Notes: a model not told the origin generated them from the sequence alone. A stretch of DNA of 64,000 nucleotides from an uncultured Clostridia bacterium (GCA_934757865.1 CAKVLS010000002.1:124001-188000); one strand, 5' to 3'; counted from the stretch's first letter, positions 42,851 to 52,210 are shown. Program-made: numbers and translations.

Positions 42851-43468
42851 TTACTTTCTCTCCACTTTTTCGTCAAGATATGTTGCTTGAATATCTGCTA
42901 TATGCAAAAGTACGCACATAGGAAAATCATAATAAGCCTGAGCCATAGCACCGCTGCCGCCGCCCACAACTCTAGTATCAAAGCCGCCCATGTGCCAGTT
43001 AATAGCCATAGCCTCTTCTCTAGTTAGTTTCATAAAGCCAGAAATCATATAAACCGACTTCTCGCCGTGTCCATAAGGTAGGCTGTCGTCTATGGTGTAA
43101 TATGGTTGTTGCTCCCATATGCCGTTAACCTTAACATTGCGCAAATCTTCTTTGTAAAAGTTGGTTTTGCATATATCGTGCAAAAGCCCCATAATAGCTA
43201 TGCTCTCATCGCTGACTACGCTCTGAAAATCCTCTCCGTACTCATTGATAACATTGTTAAGTAGTCTATTGTAGCAGTTGACGCTATGAAGACAAAGTCC
43301 ACCCTCAAATGCTGAGTGATGTCTAGTGCTTGCAGGAGCAGTAAAAAAGTCTGATTTTTTTAGCCATTCAAGTAAAGCTGTTGCACCCTCTCTCTTAATA
43401 TTGGCGGTAAAGATTCTTTCAAACTCTTCTCTTGCTCTTTCTACATCTAAGTTATATTCTTTTGACAT
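42851..43468 (-). CDS. HD-domain phosphohydrolase
   Basis: A 205-residue HD protein. Metal ligands are recognisable: His in FEGGLCLHSVNCYN (about 57), the HD pair in IMGLLHDICKTNFY (about 93-94), and a later histidine/aspartate in LLHIADIQATYLDE. A long insertion (NVKVNGIWEQQPYYTIDDSLPYGHGEKSV) lies between them, as in a group of clostridial HD hydrolases often called nucleotide or phage-related hydrolases. Substrate unknown, probably a nucleotide. It is followed immediately by the coupled gene at 42849. Confidence 0.85.
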   Translation of the reverse strand: MSKEYNLDVERAREEFERIFTANIKREGATALLEWLKKSDFFTAPASTRHHSAFEGGLCLHSVNCYNRLLNNVINEYGEDFQSVVSDESIAIMGLLHDICKTNFYKEDLRNVKVNGIWEQQPYYTIDDSLPYGHGEKSVYMISGFMKLTREEAMAINWHMGGFDTRVVGGGSGAMAQAYYDFPMCVLLHIADIQATYLDEKVERK

Positions 43469-43513
43469 AAATAAAAATACCTTTTAATCTCACTTACTGA
43501 GAAACAATTCTAC

Positions 43514-44266
43514 CTATATCTTAGCATACTTTGCATCATAAATTAAACTATTTTGGCAAAAATATCTAAAAATATCGTCTTTTTTGCCATTATCACAAAA
43601 GTTAATCTCTAGACCCTCCTTAATTTTTAACCTTTGGGCAATAGTTACTAGCCTCTTTGCGACATAAAATGCACTATCAAAACTCTTAACTCCAAGCACA
43701 TCTTCAAAGATATTTTTTATAAAGCTATAATGCGTACAACCAAGAACAACGCAGTCGATTTTTCCTTTATACTTTGAGTACCTTTTCAAAATATATGGGT
43801 ATAGCCGGTGCAAACTATTTATATTTATTTCAATTAACTTAGCAAGATGCCTATCTCCTATTACATAATCACTCTTTTTATTATATCTTTTTATTACCTC
43901 ACTGTGCTTTTTTGTGGCGACAGTTGAGACAACTAACGCACGCTTGTAGCCTTTATCTTTGACAAGTTTTAGGCACGGCTCTGTCCCTATAAAAGATATT
44001 TCGTGATACTTATCTCTAAGAAGTCCTATGATGCTAGTAGTTATTGTGTTACAAGCTATGACCACGATCTTAATTCTAAACTTCAAAAGCAGCTTATCTA
44101 TCTCCGTCCTCACTATCTCAAAAATCTGCTTTTTACTCTTATTACCAAGTGGCAACGCCTTAGAAATAGACAGATATATGTACCTACCCCGAAAAGCTCT
44201 TATACACTCGTCAAAAACGCTCAATCCACCTATTCCGCTATCTAATACCAAAATGTAATCTTTCAT
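43514..44266 (-). CDS. murI: Glutamate racemase
   Basis: MurI makes D-glutamate for peptidoglycan. The 250-residue protein has LDSGIGGLSVFDEC, the first catalytic cysteine in VIACNTITTS (about 73) and the second in VVLGCTHYSFIK (about 180). There is no Shine-Dalgarno before ATG 44266; TATTAT (44277-44272) lies 5 nt upstream, so the message may begin at the start codon. It completes the set with alr, ddl and murF in this window. Confidence 0.92.
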   Translation of the reverse strand: MKDYILVLDSGIGGLSVFDECIRAFRGRYIYLSISKALPLGNKSKKQIFEIVRTEIDKLLLKFRIKIVVIACNTITTSIIGLLRDKYHEISFIGTEPCLKLVKDKGYKRALVVSTVATKKHSEVIKRYNKKSDYVIGDRHLAKLIEININSLHRLYPYILKRYSKYKGKIDCVVLGCTHYSFIKNIFEDVLGVKSFDSAFYVAKRLVTIAQRLKIKEGLEINFCDNGKKDDIFRYFCQNSLIYDAKYAKI

Positions 44267-44611
44267 AAAGTATAATATGCAAAAAGCAAATATTTTGGGT
44301 AAAACAAAATAAGCTTTCGGGTTATTGATTGTTAGTACAATTTATGTTTTTTACTTCACTTTGAGAGGTTCTCTCTAATTTTCTGTTTTAGTATATGTTT
44401 TATTTGTGTGTAGTTACAACTTGCTATATGCAATTCTTGTATGTTACTTAAAAAATAATTTTGACTATCTTTTTTTTGTAAATATGCCACAAAAAAGCCA
44501 AAAAACTATCATACATGCGAAAAAATCAAAAAAAGTAATATTTATACTTGCAAAAAATATTTTATTATGCTACAATACTCGGGTAACGAAAATAATTAAG
44601 GAGATACGACC
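44267..44611 (+). promoter_or_regulatory. Non-coding gap with rpsT promoter
   Basis: 345 bp between divergent murI and rpsT. TTGCAA (44548-44553), 17-bp spacer, TACAAT (44571-44576) preceded by TGC gives a strong promoter 35 bp before the rpsT start. GAGAG-GTT-CTCTC (44363-44375) is a small inverted repeat of unknown use. Confidence 0.8.
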
Positions 44612-45007
44612 GTGCCAAATATCAAATCAGCTAAAAAAAGAGTAACAGTTATCGCAAGAAGAAATGACGAGAACGCTTTTGTAAAAGCTACTCTTGCTAC
44701 TATGATTAAAAAGTTTAGAGCTACAGTTAATGCAGGCGATTTCGCAGCTGCAGACAAGATGCTACCAGAAGTAACATCATACATCTACTCTGCTCAAACT
44801 AAAGGTGTTATTCATAAGAACACAGCTGCTAGAAAGGTTGGTAGACTTAACGCTATGCTATTCAAAGCTAAACTTACTCCTGCTACAAAAGTAGAAGCTC
44901 CAGCTGAAGAAGTTAAAGTTGAAGTAAAAGAAGAAGTTAAAGCTGAAGAAGCTCCAGCTAAGAAAACTACTAGAAAACCAGCTGCAAAAAAAGCTAAAGC
45001 AGAATAA
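44612..45007 (+). CDS. rpsT: 30S ribosomal protein S20 with extended tail
   Basis: Residues 1-~87 are S20 (MPNIKSAKKRVTVIARRN start, KGVIHKNTAARKVGRLNAML near the end). A further ~44 residues form an added tail, first acidic (EEVKVEVKEEVKAEE), then basic (KKTTRKPAAKKAKAE); ordinary S20 is about 85-90 residues. The start is GTG 44612, with AAGGAG 8 nt upstream. S20 next to holA-comEC is a conserved Firmicutes arrangement. A terminator follows. Confidence 0.95.
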   Translation: MPNIKSAKKRVTVIARRNDENAFVKATLATMIKKFRATVNAGDFAAADKMLPEVTSYIYSAQTKGVIHKNTAARKVGRLNAMLFKAKLTPATKVEAPAEEVKVEVKEEVKAEEAPAKKTTRKPAAKKAKAE

Positions 45008-45024
45008 TTACTTTAATTAAACAA

Positions 45025-45057
45025 AAAAAAGAGTACCCATCTAGGTGCTCTTTTTTT
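45025..45057 (+). terminator. Terminator after rpsT
   Basis: GAGTACC (45031-45037), loop CATCTA, GGTGCTC (45044-45050) with a U-G wobble on the plus strand, then seven T. On the minus strand the pair would be A-C, so it is mainly rightward. Confidence 0.82.
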
Positions 45058-45062
45058 ATTCT

Positions 45063-46469
45063 TTATTTTTTATCATCATCTTCTATGATTATTTCTTTTT
45101 CTATCTTGTCAGTAAACTTTTTGTTAGGGCTATCTTCTATAACATCAATATTGTTATCAAGTACAGCCTCTCTTAGTTTTTGCAAGCTCTCAACATTAGC
45201 TGTGACTTTGTACTTTTTGATACATAGTAAGAAAATTACAAGTCCAACAGTTAGTAGTGCCGCAAAAATAAAATTAGCATAAAATGAATTAGTAAAGAAA
45301 ACATAGTTTCCGCTTGTCTTGCTGCTCTCGTTTAGCATACTCAAAAAGTCGTCTTGAACTAAGCTATTGGCTACAAGGTATGTTACTTGTTTGATGCGTC
45401 TAAAGAACACATCTCCATAAAGCTCTTTTACCTTATCTAGGCTATCGTTATTTGTGTGCATAAGGTTGTCGTTTTTACTGCTTTCGGTTATGCCAATAGC
45501 ATTTGCATCGTCCCAAGCTCCAGAGAAAAATGTAATAACATTATTGCCCTTGCCAATGAATTGATTGTTGTCACTAGCAAGCCCCATATGTGAGTAACCT
45601 ATACTTCCGCTAGATGCCATATAATTTACTTTTTTATTCTTAGGCGCAGTCTTAATAGTTTCGCAAAAATCATAACTTGTAGTTAATTTACTATTAAGCT
45701 CGCTATAATAACTTTCGTGCAAAGTCTTAACTTCGTCTGCATACATGTATAAGTTGTCGCCATTGCCGATACTGTCAAGGTTAATCATTAGTTTCATATC
45801 GCCAGCGTATTTTTTTACAAATCCTTGATAAAATCCCTCAGCTCCGTAGTTGCCACATTCCTCAGCACCAAAGAAAACATAATATACATCAAAAGGCAAA
45901 TTTTTATCTTTCATTAGTTTAATTACATTCATAAGACTAGCAACGCCGCTAGCGTTGTCGTATATGCCGTGGCTCTTAGATGCACCACTTCCGTATAGGC
46001 TAGTTGCGTAGCCATAAAAGTTATCATAATGCGCACCTACGACCACATAGTCGGTTGTGTCAATGTTGCTCTTTTGGATAGCTATAACATTGTATGAAGT
46101 TCTAGCTTGTGAGGTAATACTTATTTGATATGTTACCTCTTGTTTTACGACACCAAACAACCCGTCGGCAGTAGAATCTTTTTCTGCAGAAATACCGTAT
46201 ATTCCTTTTAGATAGGCCTCTATATAATCTCTAGCTCTATATTCGCCATCAGTTCCGGCCGTGCGGTCGACACGAAGTCCGCTATCGTCATAAACGCTCG
46301 CTCCCTCGCCGTAAACAAAATCAATTATATCTTTTTCAATATCATTTTCTGTGACTTCGTTACCACTAAAAACTATATTAAAATTGGTGCTGTCAGCATA
46401 AGCTACTGGGCTAAAAAGCACAAGTCCAAAACTCAAAACTGCTAGCATAAAAATTAAAATCTTCTTCAT
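45063..46469 (-). CDS. M28 family zinc metallopeptidase, membrane-anchored
   Basis: A 468-residue exported aminopeptidase-like protein from ATG 46469 (GGGGTGA upstream). Signal peptide about 1-25 (KKILIFMLAVLSFGLVLF...VAYA). The M28 zinc site is visible: VVGAHYDNFYG (His, Asp), DNASGVASL (bridging Asp), FFGAEECGNYGAEGF (Glu pair), MINLDSIGNG, and late SGSIGYSHMGL. A C-terminal span (NFIFAALLTVGLVIFLLCI, about 405-425) anchors it with a ~45-residue cytosolic tail. It overlaps the upstream membrane gene by 4 nt, within an operon led by comEC-holA. Confidence 0.9.
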   Translation of the reverse strand: MKKILIFMLAVLSFGLVLFSPVAYADSTNFNIVFSGNEVTENDIEKDIIDFVYGEGASVYDDSGLRVDRTAGTDGEYRARDYIEAYLKGIYGISAEKDSTADGLFGVVKQEVTYQISITSQARTSYNVIAIQKSNIDTTDYVVVGAHYDNFYGYATSLYGSGASKSHGIYDNASGVASLMNVIKLMKDKNLPFDVYYVFFGAEECGNYGAEGFYQGFVKKYAGDMKLMINLDSIGNGDNLYMYADEVKTLHESYYSELNSKLTTSYDFCETIKTAPKNKKVNYMASSGSIGYSHMGLASDNNQFIGKGNNVITFFSGAWDDANAIGITESSKNDNLMHTNNDSLDKVKELYGDVFFRRIKQVTYLVANSLVQDDFLSMLNESSKTSGNYVFFTNSFYANFIFAALLTVGLVIFLLCIKKYKVTANVESLQKLREAVLDNNIDVIEDSPNKKFTDKIEKEIIIEDDDKK

Positions 46470-46975
46470 GCTATCACCCCGAAAAATAGATATACAATTA
46501 AGTAGCAAAATGTTAAAATGCCAGTCACAAAAAGATATCTATATTTTGCATTATCAATTTTGTTGCCTAGTAGTTTTATACCCACGAAGGCCGCCAAAAT
46601 AGTCGTTACAATATGAGTAAGTTTGATGCCCCAAATGCTTGCCACTGGGGAAAAGATAAAGATGATATTAATAAGTGTTATTGCTATATTCCTAAAAATA
46701 AACAACACTCTCATATACATTCTAAAGTCTTCTCTACCAAGACAAAAATTAGGCACAAATCTATAATATAAATTGTAGAAGCACGAAGCCACTACTTCAA
46801 AAATCAAATAAAAGAATACGCCCATCATCAAAAAGCTAAGAAGCTTATTCCCGAAACCTTTTGCATCAATTACGCCAAAGTCATAGACAATGTACGCAAG
46901 GCAAAAGCTTAAGTATGTGGCAATAAAAATCATTGTTTTTTCAAAAGGCTTTTTCTTAGATAATTCTAACATCAT
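46466..46975 (-). CDS. Small multi-span membrane protein of unknown family
   Basis: A 169-residue hydrophobic protein with about five predicted spans (MIFIATYLSFCLAYIVYDFG; LLSFLMMGVFFYLIFEVVASCFY; IAITLINIIFIFSPVASIW; THIVTTILAAFVGIKLLG; LFVTGILTFCYLIVYLFFG). No family recognised. It overlaps holA by 4 nt and the M28 peptidase by 4 nt, so it is fully coupled in the comEC-holA-this-M28 operon and may partner the peptidase. Confidence 0.75.
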   Translation of the reverse strand: MMLELSKKKPFEKTMIFIATYLSFCLAYIVYDFGVIDAKGFGNKLLSFLMMGVFFYLIFEVVASCFYNLYYRFVPNFCLGREDFRMYMRVLFIFRNIAITLINIIFIFSPVASIWGIKLTHIVTTILAAFVGIKLLGNKIDNAKYRYLFVTGILTFCYLIVYLFFGVIA

Positions 46976-47943
46976 ACACTTAATATCTCTGCTATCAAAT
47001 AATTGATTGCGTTGACTGCCTCCATTTTTCCATTTTTTACCTTAAACTCGGCATCACTGCATTTTTCACAAATACTTTTTAGACTCTTAGCACTAAACGC
47101 CTTTGCTTGTTTTTTTGCAATATATACAGCGCCCTCTTTTACACCAAGATATCCTGCTAGTTCTTTGTTGTCGCCTTCTGTAATTGTCGCATAGAATAGT
47201 CTCCTAAACTGATTACTTATAAGCGAGATAAGAGCTGTTGGCTGATTGCCATGGTCAAGTAGATTATTGACTATTTGGTATGCTTTTGTACCATTTTTTT
47301 CGGCCAAGGCATTAGTTAGGTCGTAGACAACATTTTCTATACTCTTGCTTACCATATTGTCTACCATAGCACTTGTAATTATTTCGTTATCTCCTAGATA
47401 TGCTATTAGCTTTTCTAACTCTCTTGATACATTGGTATAACTGCCGCCGCAATTAGTAACTAAATTATCAACGGCAACTTTTTCTATTTTTTTCCCTTTG
47501 CTATTTAGTTTTGAGATGACTACTTTTTTTAACATCTCTTCGCTCATCTTGTTACAATCTACCGTTTCTAGTTTGTTAACAAGTGACAAAAATAGTGGTA
47601 TTTGTTTAGTTGCATATAGCACAAGACATGTATCAGGAGATGGGTTGTCAAGATAGTTTGACAAAAGCTTTTTGTCAGCGTCATTTGACTTGCCACTATA
47701 ATCTTTTACAACTACTAGCCTTTTGGCGTCCATGATAGGCATAACATAGCACGACTCTACTACTTCTTGTATGCTGTAACTATCCCCCGCAAAAACTACT
47801 TTGTTAAAGTCCGGCATTGAGATAGCACAAGCATTTTCTAATAAGCTAAGGGCTGAATATAGTAGGTCTATATCTTCGCCGTACACAAAGTACGCAGGTT
47901 TTAGACCGTTTGTCAAATTTTTCTTCAATTCTTCAAATTTCAT
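46972..47943 (-). CDS. holA: DNA polymerase III delta subunit
   Basis: A 323-residue clamp-loader subunit. Opening FEELKKNLTNGLKPAYFVYGEDIDLL with the non-ATPase AAA+ fold, MPIMDAKRLVVVKDY, and the collar domain with NCGGSYTNVSRELEKL and a C-terminal helical region. It begins 5 bp after comEC; comEC-holA pairing next to rpsT is conserved in Firmicutes and supports the call. Confidence 0.92.
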   Translation of the reverse strand: MKFEELKKNLTNGLKPAYFVYGEDIDLLYSALSLLENACAISMPDFNKVVFAGDSYSIQEVVESCYVMPIMDAKRLVVVKDYSGKSNDADKKLLSNYLDNPSPDTCLVLYATKQIPLFLSLVNKLETVDCNKMSEEMLKKVVISKLNSKGKKIEKVAVDNLVTNCGGSYTNVSRELEKLIAYLGDNEIITSAMVDNMVSKSIENVVYDLTNALAEKNGTKAYQIVNNLLDHGNQPTALISLISNQFRRLFYATITEGDNKELAGYLGVKEGAVYIAKKQAKAFSAKSLKSICEKCSDAEFKVKNGKMEAVNAINYLIAEILSV

Positions 47944-47948
47944 ATTTT

Positions 47949-49991
47949 TTACCTACAATTTATATACATTTCATCATTAAATATGTGTTTAATATTAGGA
48001 CTTGATATATCTTTGTTAGTTTCTAGATAATCTATATAGTACCCAAGTGAGCTAAAGTTTTCGCTAGATGCTTTTTGAGCACCAAACGCAAAGACTGTGC
48101 CATTGACTACAATTTTAGTAAATTTAACATCTTCCGCACTATCTACACTAACTTGTACATTGCCGCCAAGAGAGATACCCTCATCGTATACCTCGTAATC
48201 TACTCCGCTAGATTTTAAGTTGTCTATCATAAGGCTATTTGAGGCAACAAGTACCTTTGCGTCAAAGTACTCCAAAAAGTTTTGTAGCATCTTAACCTCG
48301 GCACTTGTGTTTGGCGAAAAGATAATTGCGTCAAGTTCATAAATGTCTTTACTATTTAGGCTACTTCTTAGATTGTAAATATATGACCTAGATAGTTTAG
48401 GGTTGACAAGATATTTTTTGCCACTGCTCTCTATAATTGATGATGAGTAATTATCCGCATAAACTCCGCATTTGGTTAAACTATAACAATAATTACCTAC
48501 TACTATACTAACACAAACAGCAAAAATAACAAAACAACTAACTACTTTTGTTTTATTTTTTAGCATCACAAATCTGCTTATGACAAAAAGCCCAACATAT
48601 ATAAGCAGACACACGCCTATAGATATTCCGCCGACTTTCAAAGTAGCTAGTGGCAAGCTAGCGACAAAGTCAGTTATCACAATAATGATACTGAAAAATA
48701 TCTTTGGCAAATATAGTAAAAATTTTAGTCCAATAAATGCCAAAATATTGGTTACAAACAAAAGTCCAAAACCTAGTGTAAATAATGGAATAACAATAAG
48801 GTTAGTTATTACCGAGTATATTGGCAAAGTCCTAAAATAACTAGCTGTGATAGGATAAGTAAATATTGTAACAACTGTCGTTATAAACATAGTAGTAACA
48901 ATACTTCGTACAATGTTGTTTGGAAATTTTACTTTGTCCAAAGTCCTGCTAAATAATATTATAGCAAGTACAGCTCCATAGCTAAGCAAAAGTCCCACAT
49001 CATATAGACTAAGTGGGCTAAATAATAAAATTATACACAAACTTAACCCCAAACTACTTAGGCTATCATATCTTTTGCCAAATAATTTGCAAGCTATGAG
49101 CGTTAGTCCCATGATAGAAGCTCTAACGACAGATACCGCAAACTCGCACAAATAGTCATAAACAAATAAAAAAGCAAACATTATAAAAAATTTTACGACA
49201 TTTTTAGTTTTGATTTTACTTATTAGAAAGTACACAATAGATATGATAAGTGAAATATGTAATCCTGAGATAGCAAGAAGGTGTGCTGTGCCTGATTGTC
49301 TAAAGTTATCATAGATTTCAGTTTCTATCATTGCCCTATCGCCGTACAAAAGTGCATACGCTAGTCCGCCTACTCTTTCGCCCATGACAGAGATAAGGTT
49401 AGACTTGGTTTTTAGTTTCAACTTTTCGCTTGGCGTTAGATTGCCTTTTGCGATTGTTATACTGCTAGCAGAGGCATAGTACTTGATATTGTTTTTATAT
49501 AAGCCCCCTTTGTTCAAGGCTATGTCCAAAATTTTATAGCCTTTAACCTTGGACTCAAAAGTTATTTTGTCACCTATTTCAATACTCTCATCACCATAGA
49601 TAGTGACAAGTATTCTGCCAAACTTCTTATATCCCGAAACACTTATCCCGCTAGCTATAACACTGGTAGAATTTTCGTAAGTTGCATAAATTGCATCTAC
49701 TCTACACTCAACTAGATGCTTGTTGTCATCAAGGCTTTTGTCCTCATACAAAAATATATTAAGCATAAGACTTGCGATAATAAGTGCATAAGTTACTATT
49801 ACAAAAATAAGTTTGCCAAAGCTCCTCTTGATACAAAAGTAAAGAGTAAGCCCCACAAACATCAAACAAAGTGGCAAAATGTACCATAAACTACCAAAAC
49901 AACCGACAACAAAAAATATAGTGCTAACAAAAATTATGGCACTAAGTCCAAAGCTTCTATAGTTAATAATTCTCTGTTTTTCGCCTTCCAT
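47949..49991 (-). CDS. comEC: ComEC/Rec2-type DNA uptake channel with degenerate MBL domain
   Basis: A 680-residue membrane protein. N-terminal spans, a DUF4131-like extracellular domain (about 75-190), then the Competence core: LLYGDRAMIETEIYDNFRQSGTAHLLAISGLHISLI and following spans (to about 505). The C-terminal ~170 residues align with the metallo-beta-lactamase-like nuclease domain but lack its HxHxDH metal site; the matching stretch reads IIFSPNTSAEVKML. It may therefore not cut the non-transported strand, as is also proposed for some Clostridia. First gene of the holA operon. Confidence 0.88.
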   Translation of the reverse strand: MEGEKQRIINYRSFGLSAIIFVSTIFFVVGCFGSLWYILPLCLMFVGLTLYFCIKRSFGKLIFVIVTYALIIASLMLNIFLYEDKSLDDNKHLVECRVDAIYATYENSTSVIASGISVSGYKKFGRILVTIYGDESIEIGDKITFESKVKGYKILDIALNKGGLYKNNIKYYASASSITIAKGNLTPSEKLKLKTKSNLISVMGERVGGLAYALLYGDRAMIETEIYDNFRQSGTAHLLAISGLHISLIISIVYFLISKIKTKNVVKFFIMFAFLFVYDYLCEFAVSVVRASIMGLTLIACKLFGKRYDSLSSLGLSLCIILLFSPLSLYDVGLLLSYGAVLAIILFSRTLDKVKFPNNIVRSIVTTMFITTVVTIFTYPITASYFRTLPIYSVITNLIVIPLFTLGFGLLFVTNILAFIGLKFLLYLPKIFFSIIIVITDFVASLPLATLKVGGISIGVCLLIYVGLFVISRFVMLKNKTKVVSCFVIFAVCVSIVVGNYCYSLTKCGVYADNYSSSIIESSGKKYLVNPKLSRSYIYNLRSSLNSKDIYELDAIIFSPNTSAEVKMLQNFLEYFDAKVLVASNSLMIDNLKSSGVDYEVYDEGISLGGNVQVSVDSAEDVKFTKIVVNGTVFAFGAQKASSENFSSLGYYIDYLETNKDISSPNIKHIFNDEMYINCR

Positions 49992-50055
49992 ACGCTTAAT
50001 TATATAAAAAAACTAAAAAATGCTCAAACAAAAATAAAAAATTGTTAAAAATGTA

Positions 50056-50084
50056 TTGCCAAAATCAAAAAAAAATGTTAATAT
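50056..50084 (+). promoter_or_regulatory. Promoter of tRNA-Glu
   Basis: TTGCCA (50056-50061), 17-bp spacer, TAATAT (50079-50084); the tRNA begins 20 nt later. Confidence 0.75.
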
Positions 50085-50103
50085 ACCATTGTTCGTTTGA
50101 TAT

Positions 50104-50179
50104 GGCACCTTCGTATAGCGGTCTAGTACGCCGGCCTCTCACGCCAGTAACATGGGTTCGAGTCCCATAGGTGTCACCA
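50104..50179 (+). tRNA. tRNA-Glu(CUC)
   Basis: 76-nt cloverleaf with encoded CCA. Acceptor GGCACCT/AGGTGTC (one G-U), anticodon loop CTCTCAC with anticodon CTC (reads GAG), one C-A mismatch in the anticodon stem, T-loop GGTTCGAGTCC. Confidence 0.95.
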
Positions 50180-50183
50180 TTTT

Positions 50184-50210
50184 GCAGCTACTTATGTAGC
50201 TGCTTTTTTA
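50184..50210 (+). terminator. Terminator after tRNA-Glu
   Basis: Perfect stem GCAGCTAC (50184-50191), loop TTAT, GTAGCTGC (50196-50203), then T-run. Confidence 0.92.
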
Positions 50211-50392
50211 TTTTTATCAAGACTTATACCCACAAAAAGTACTTTGAAAAATTATCTAGTTATGATATAAATACATTGTAAAAAACTCTACTTTTAATAT
50301 TTAATCAAGCAAACTAATATATTATTAAAAAGAAAACTTGTAAGAAATACCTCTTGCAAGTTTTTATTGACAAAAAAGGAATTTTTAGAAAA

Positions 50393-52138
50393 ATGATTCT
50401 TGACAACATTAACTCCCCAAAAGACCTAAAAACTTTGAGCATAAAAGAGCTTGATACTTTGAGCAGCGAGATAAGACAAATAATCATAAACAAATCTGGC
50501 AAAACGGGCGGACATATTGCTTCCAATCTAGGAGTCATAGAACTTACTATTGCTCTACACTATGTCTTTGATATGCCTCACGACAAACTTATCTTTGATG
50601 TCAGTCACCAGTGCTACACACACAAGATTTTGACCGGCAGAAAAGATGCTTTTATTTATGATGAGCATTTTGGAGATATCTCAAGCTACTCTAATCCTGA
50701 TGAGAGCGAATACGATAGCTTCGTCTTAGGTCACACCTCTTCGTCTATTAGTTTGCTTTGCGGACTTATGAAGTCAAGAGATATTCTTGGCGAGCAATAT
50801 AACGCAATAGCTGTCATTGGAGATGGCTCACTTAGCGGTGGGCTTGCTTTCGAGGGGCTTGACAATTTAGCCGAAATAGGTACTAATGCAATAGTGATTG
50901 TCAATGACAATGGTATGTCTATCGGCAAAAATCACGGAGGCATATACTCTAACCTAAAAGCTTTACGCTCGTCAAAAGGCAAGGCAAAAAACAACTACTT
51001 CAAAGCTCTAAACCTTGATTATAACTTTGAGCCAAACGGCAACAATATCGCATCTCTAATCAAACTTTTTAGAAGGGTAAAAAATATAAATCACCCAATT
51101 GTTTTACATATCGTCACAAAAAAAGGTAATGGGCTTAGCTTTTGCGAAGATAATTTAGAGAGCTGGCACAATGTTAAGCCTTTTGACAAACAAACCGGTA
51201 TGCAGTTTGATACCCAAAAAGACCCTATCATAACTCTTACCCAAAAGTACCTACTAAAAAAAGCTAAACTTACGCCTAACCTAGTAGTAGTTACTGCTGG
51301 CACACCGTCAGTACTTGCTCTAAATAACGATGTTAGAAATGAGTTAGGCACCCAATATATTGACTGTGGAATAACCGAAGGTCACGCAGTTACATTTGCC
51401 GCAAGTCTTGCAAAGAACGGCATAAGACCGGTAGTGCCTATATATAGTTCATTTGTCCAAAGGGCTTATGATGAGCTATCTCAAGATATCGGCATTAACA
51501 AAAGCCCTGCTGTCTTCATACTTATGTCAGCAAGCGTATTAAAACAAAACTCCGTTACTCACTACGGCATTTTTGACATACCGCTAATTGGACATATACC
51601 TAATATTAAGTTTTTAGCGCCAAAAAGTGCAAAAGAATATCTTAGCACTCTCGACTGGGCTATCAATCAAACAAATGAGCCTGTCGTTATAAAAGCTCCC
51701 GCCGTGCTAAACGACCCATCAGCCAATATCACTCACGACTACTCTCTTACTAACTATAATGTTGTAAACTTAGGAAAAGATGTCTGCATAATGGGGCTTG
51801 GAACATTCTTTGGCATTGCAAAAAATGTAGCTAATAATCTAAAATCACAAGGCATAAATGCAAGTCTTATTGACACAATATTTGTTCAATCTATTGACAC
51901 AAAAACTCTTAATGTCTTAGTCAAAACTCACCGCCTTTTTGTCACCATAGAAGATAGCTCTCTTGACGGTGGCTGGGGACAAAAAATTGCGACATATCTT
52001 GCAAAGTTTGGCATAAAAACGCTAACTTATGGCGTTAAAAAGGGTTTTTATGATAACTATAATACAACTAAACTCCTAAAAGAAAACCGACTAAATGCAA
52101 GTGACATTTGCCAAGATATAGTTAACAATTTGTTATAA
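50393..52138 (+). CDS. dxs: 1-deoxy-D-xylulose-5-phosphate synthase
   Basis: A 581-residue TPP enzyme, the entry to the MEP isoprenoid pathway. It has KTGGHIASNLGVIELTIALHYVFD, FDVSHQCYTHKILTGR, TPP motif GDGSLSGGLAFEGLDN with NDNGMSIGKNHGG, and the second-half GITEGHAVTFAASLA and IEDSSLDGGWG. It is about 40 residues shorter than E. coli Dxs, and GHQ is SHQ, so it belongs to a divergent branch; a related transketolase-like enzyme is the alternative. The start at ATG 50393 has AAAAGGA about 12 nt upstream. Confidence 0.85.
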   Translation: MILDNINSPKDLKTLSIKELDTLSSEIRQIIINKSGKTGGHIASNLGVIELTIALHYVFDMPHDKLIFDVSHQCYTHKILTGRKDAFIYDEHFGDISSYSNPDESEYDSFVLGHTSSSISLLCGLMKSRDILGEQYNAIAVIGDGSLSGGLAFEGLDNLAEIGTNAIVIVNDNGMSIGKNHGGIYSNLKALRSSKGKAKNNYFKALNLDYNFEPNGNNIASLIKLFRRVKNINHPIVLHIVTKKGNGLSFCEDNLESWHNVKPFDKQTGMQFDTQKDPIITLTQKYLLKKAKLTPNLVVVTAGTPSVLALNNDVRNELGTQYIDCGITEGHAVTFAASLAKNGIRPVVPIYSSFVQRAYDELSQDIGINKSPAVFILMSASVLKQNSVTHYGIFDIPLIGHIPNIKFLAPKSAKEYLSTLDWAINQTNEPVVIKAPAVLNDPSANITHDYSLTNYNVVNLGKDVCIMGLGTFFGIAKNVANNLKSQGINASLIDTIFVQSIDTKTLNVLVKTHRLFVTIEDSSLDGGWGQKIATYLAKFGIKTLTYGVKKGFYDNYNTTKLLKENRLNASDICQDIVNNLL

Positions 52139-52177
52139 TATCAAAAGTTATGTATTAAAAAACTAATAAAACCATAT

Positions 52178-52210
52178 AAAAAATGACCTACAACTAGGTC
52201 ATTTTTTTGT
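52178..52210 (+). terminator. Terminator after dxs
   Basis: AAATGACCTA (52181-52190), loop CAAC, TAGGTCATTT (52195-52204), then T-run. Confidence 0.9.

Noticed and set aside
42849..42876. TTG 42876 as start of the gene after the HD hydrolase
   Set aside because: It would overlap the HD gene by 26 nt without a ribosome site at proper distance; TTG 42849 has GGAGAG 7 nt upstream.
44406..44645. Plus-strand frame overlapping the rpsT start
   Set aside because: It has no ribosome site, covers the rpsT promoter, and its sequence is low-complexity.
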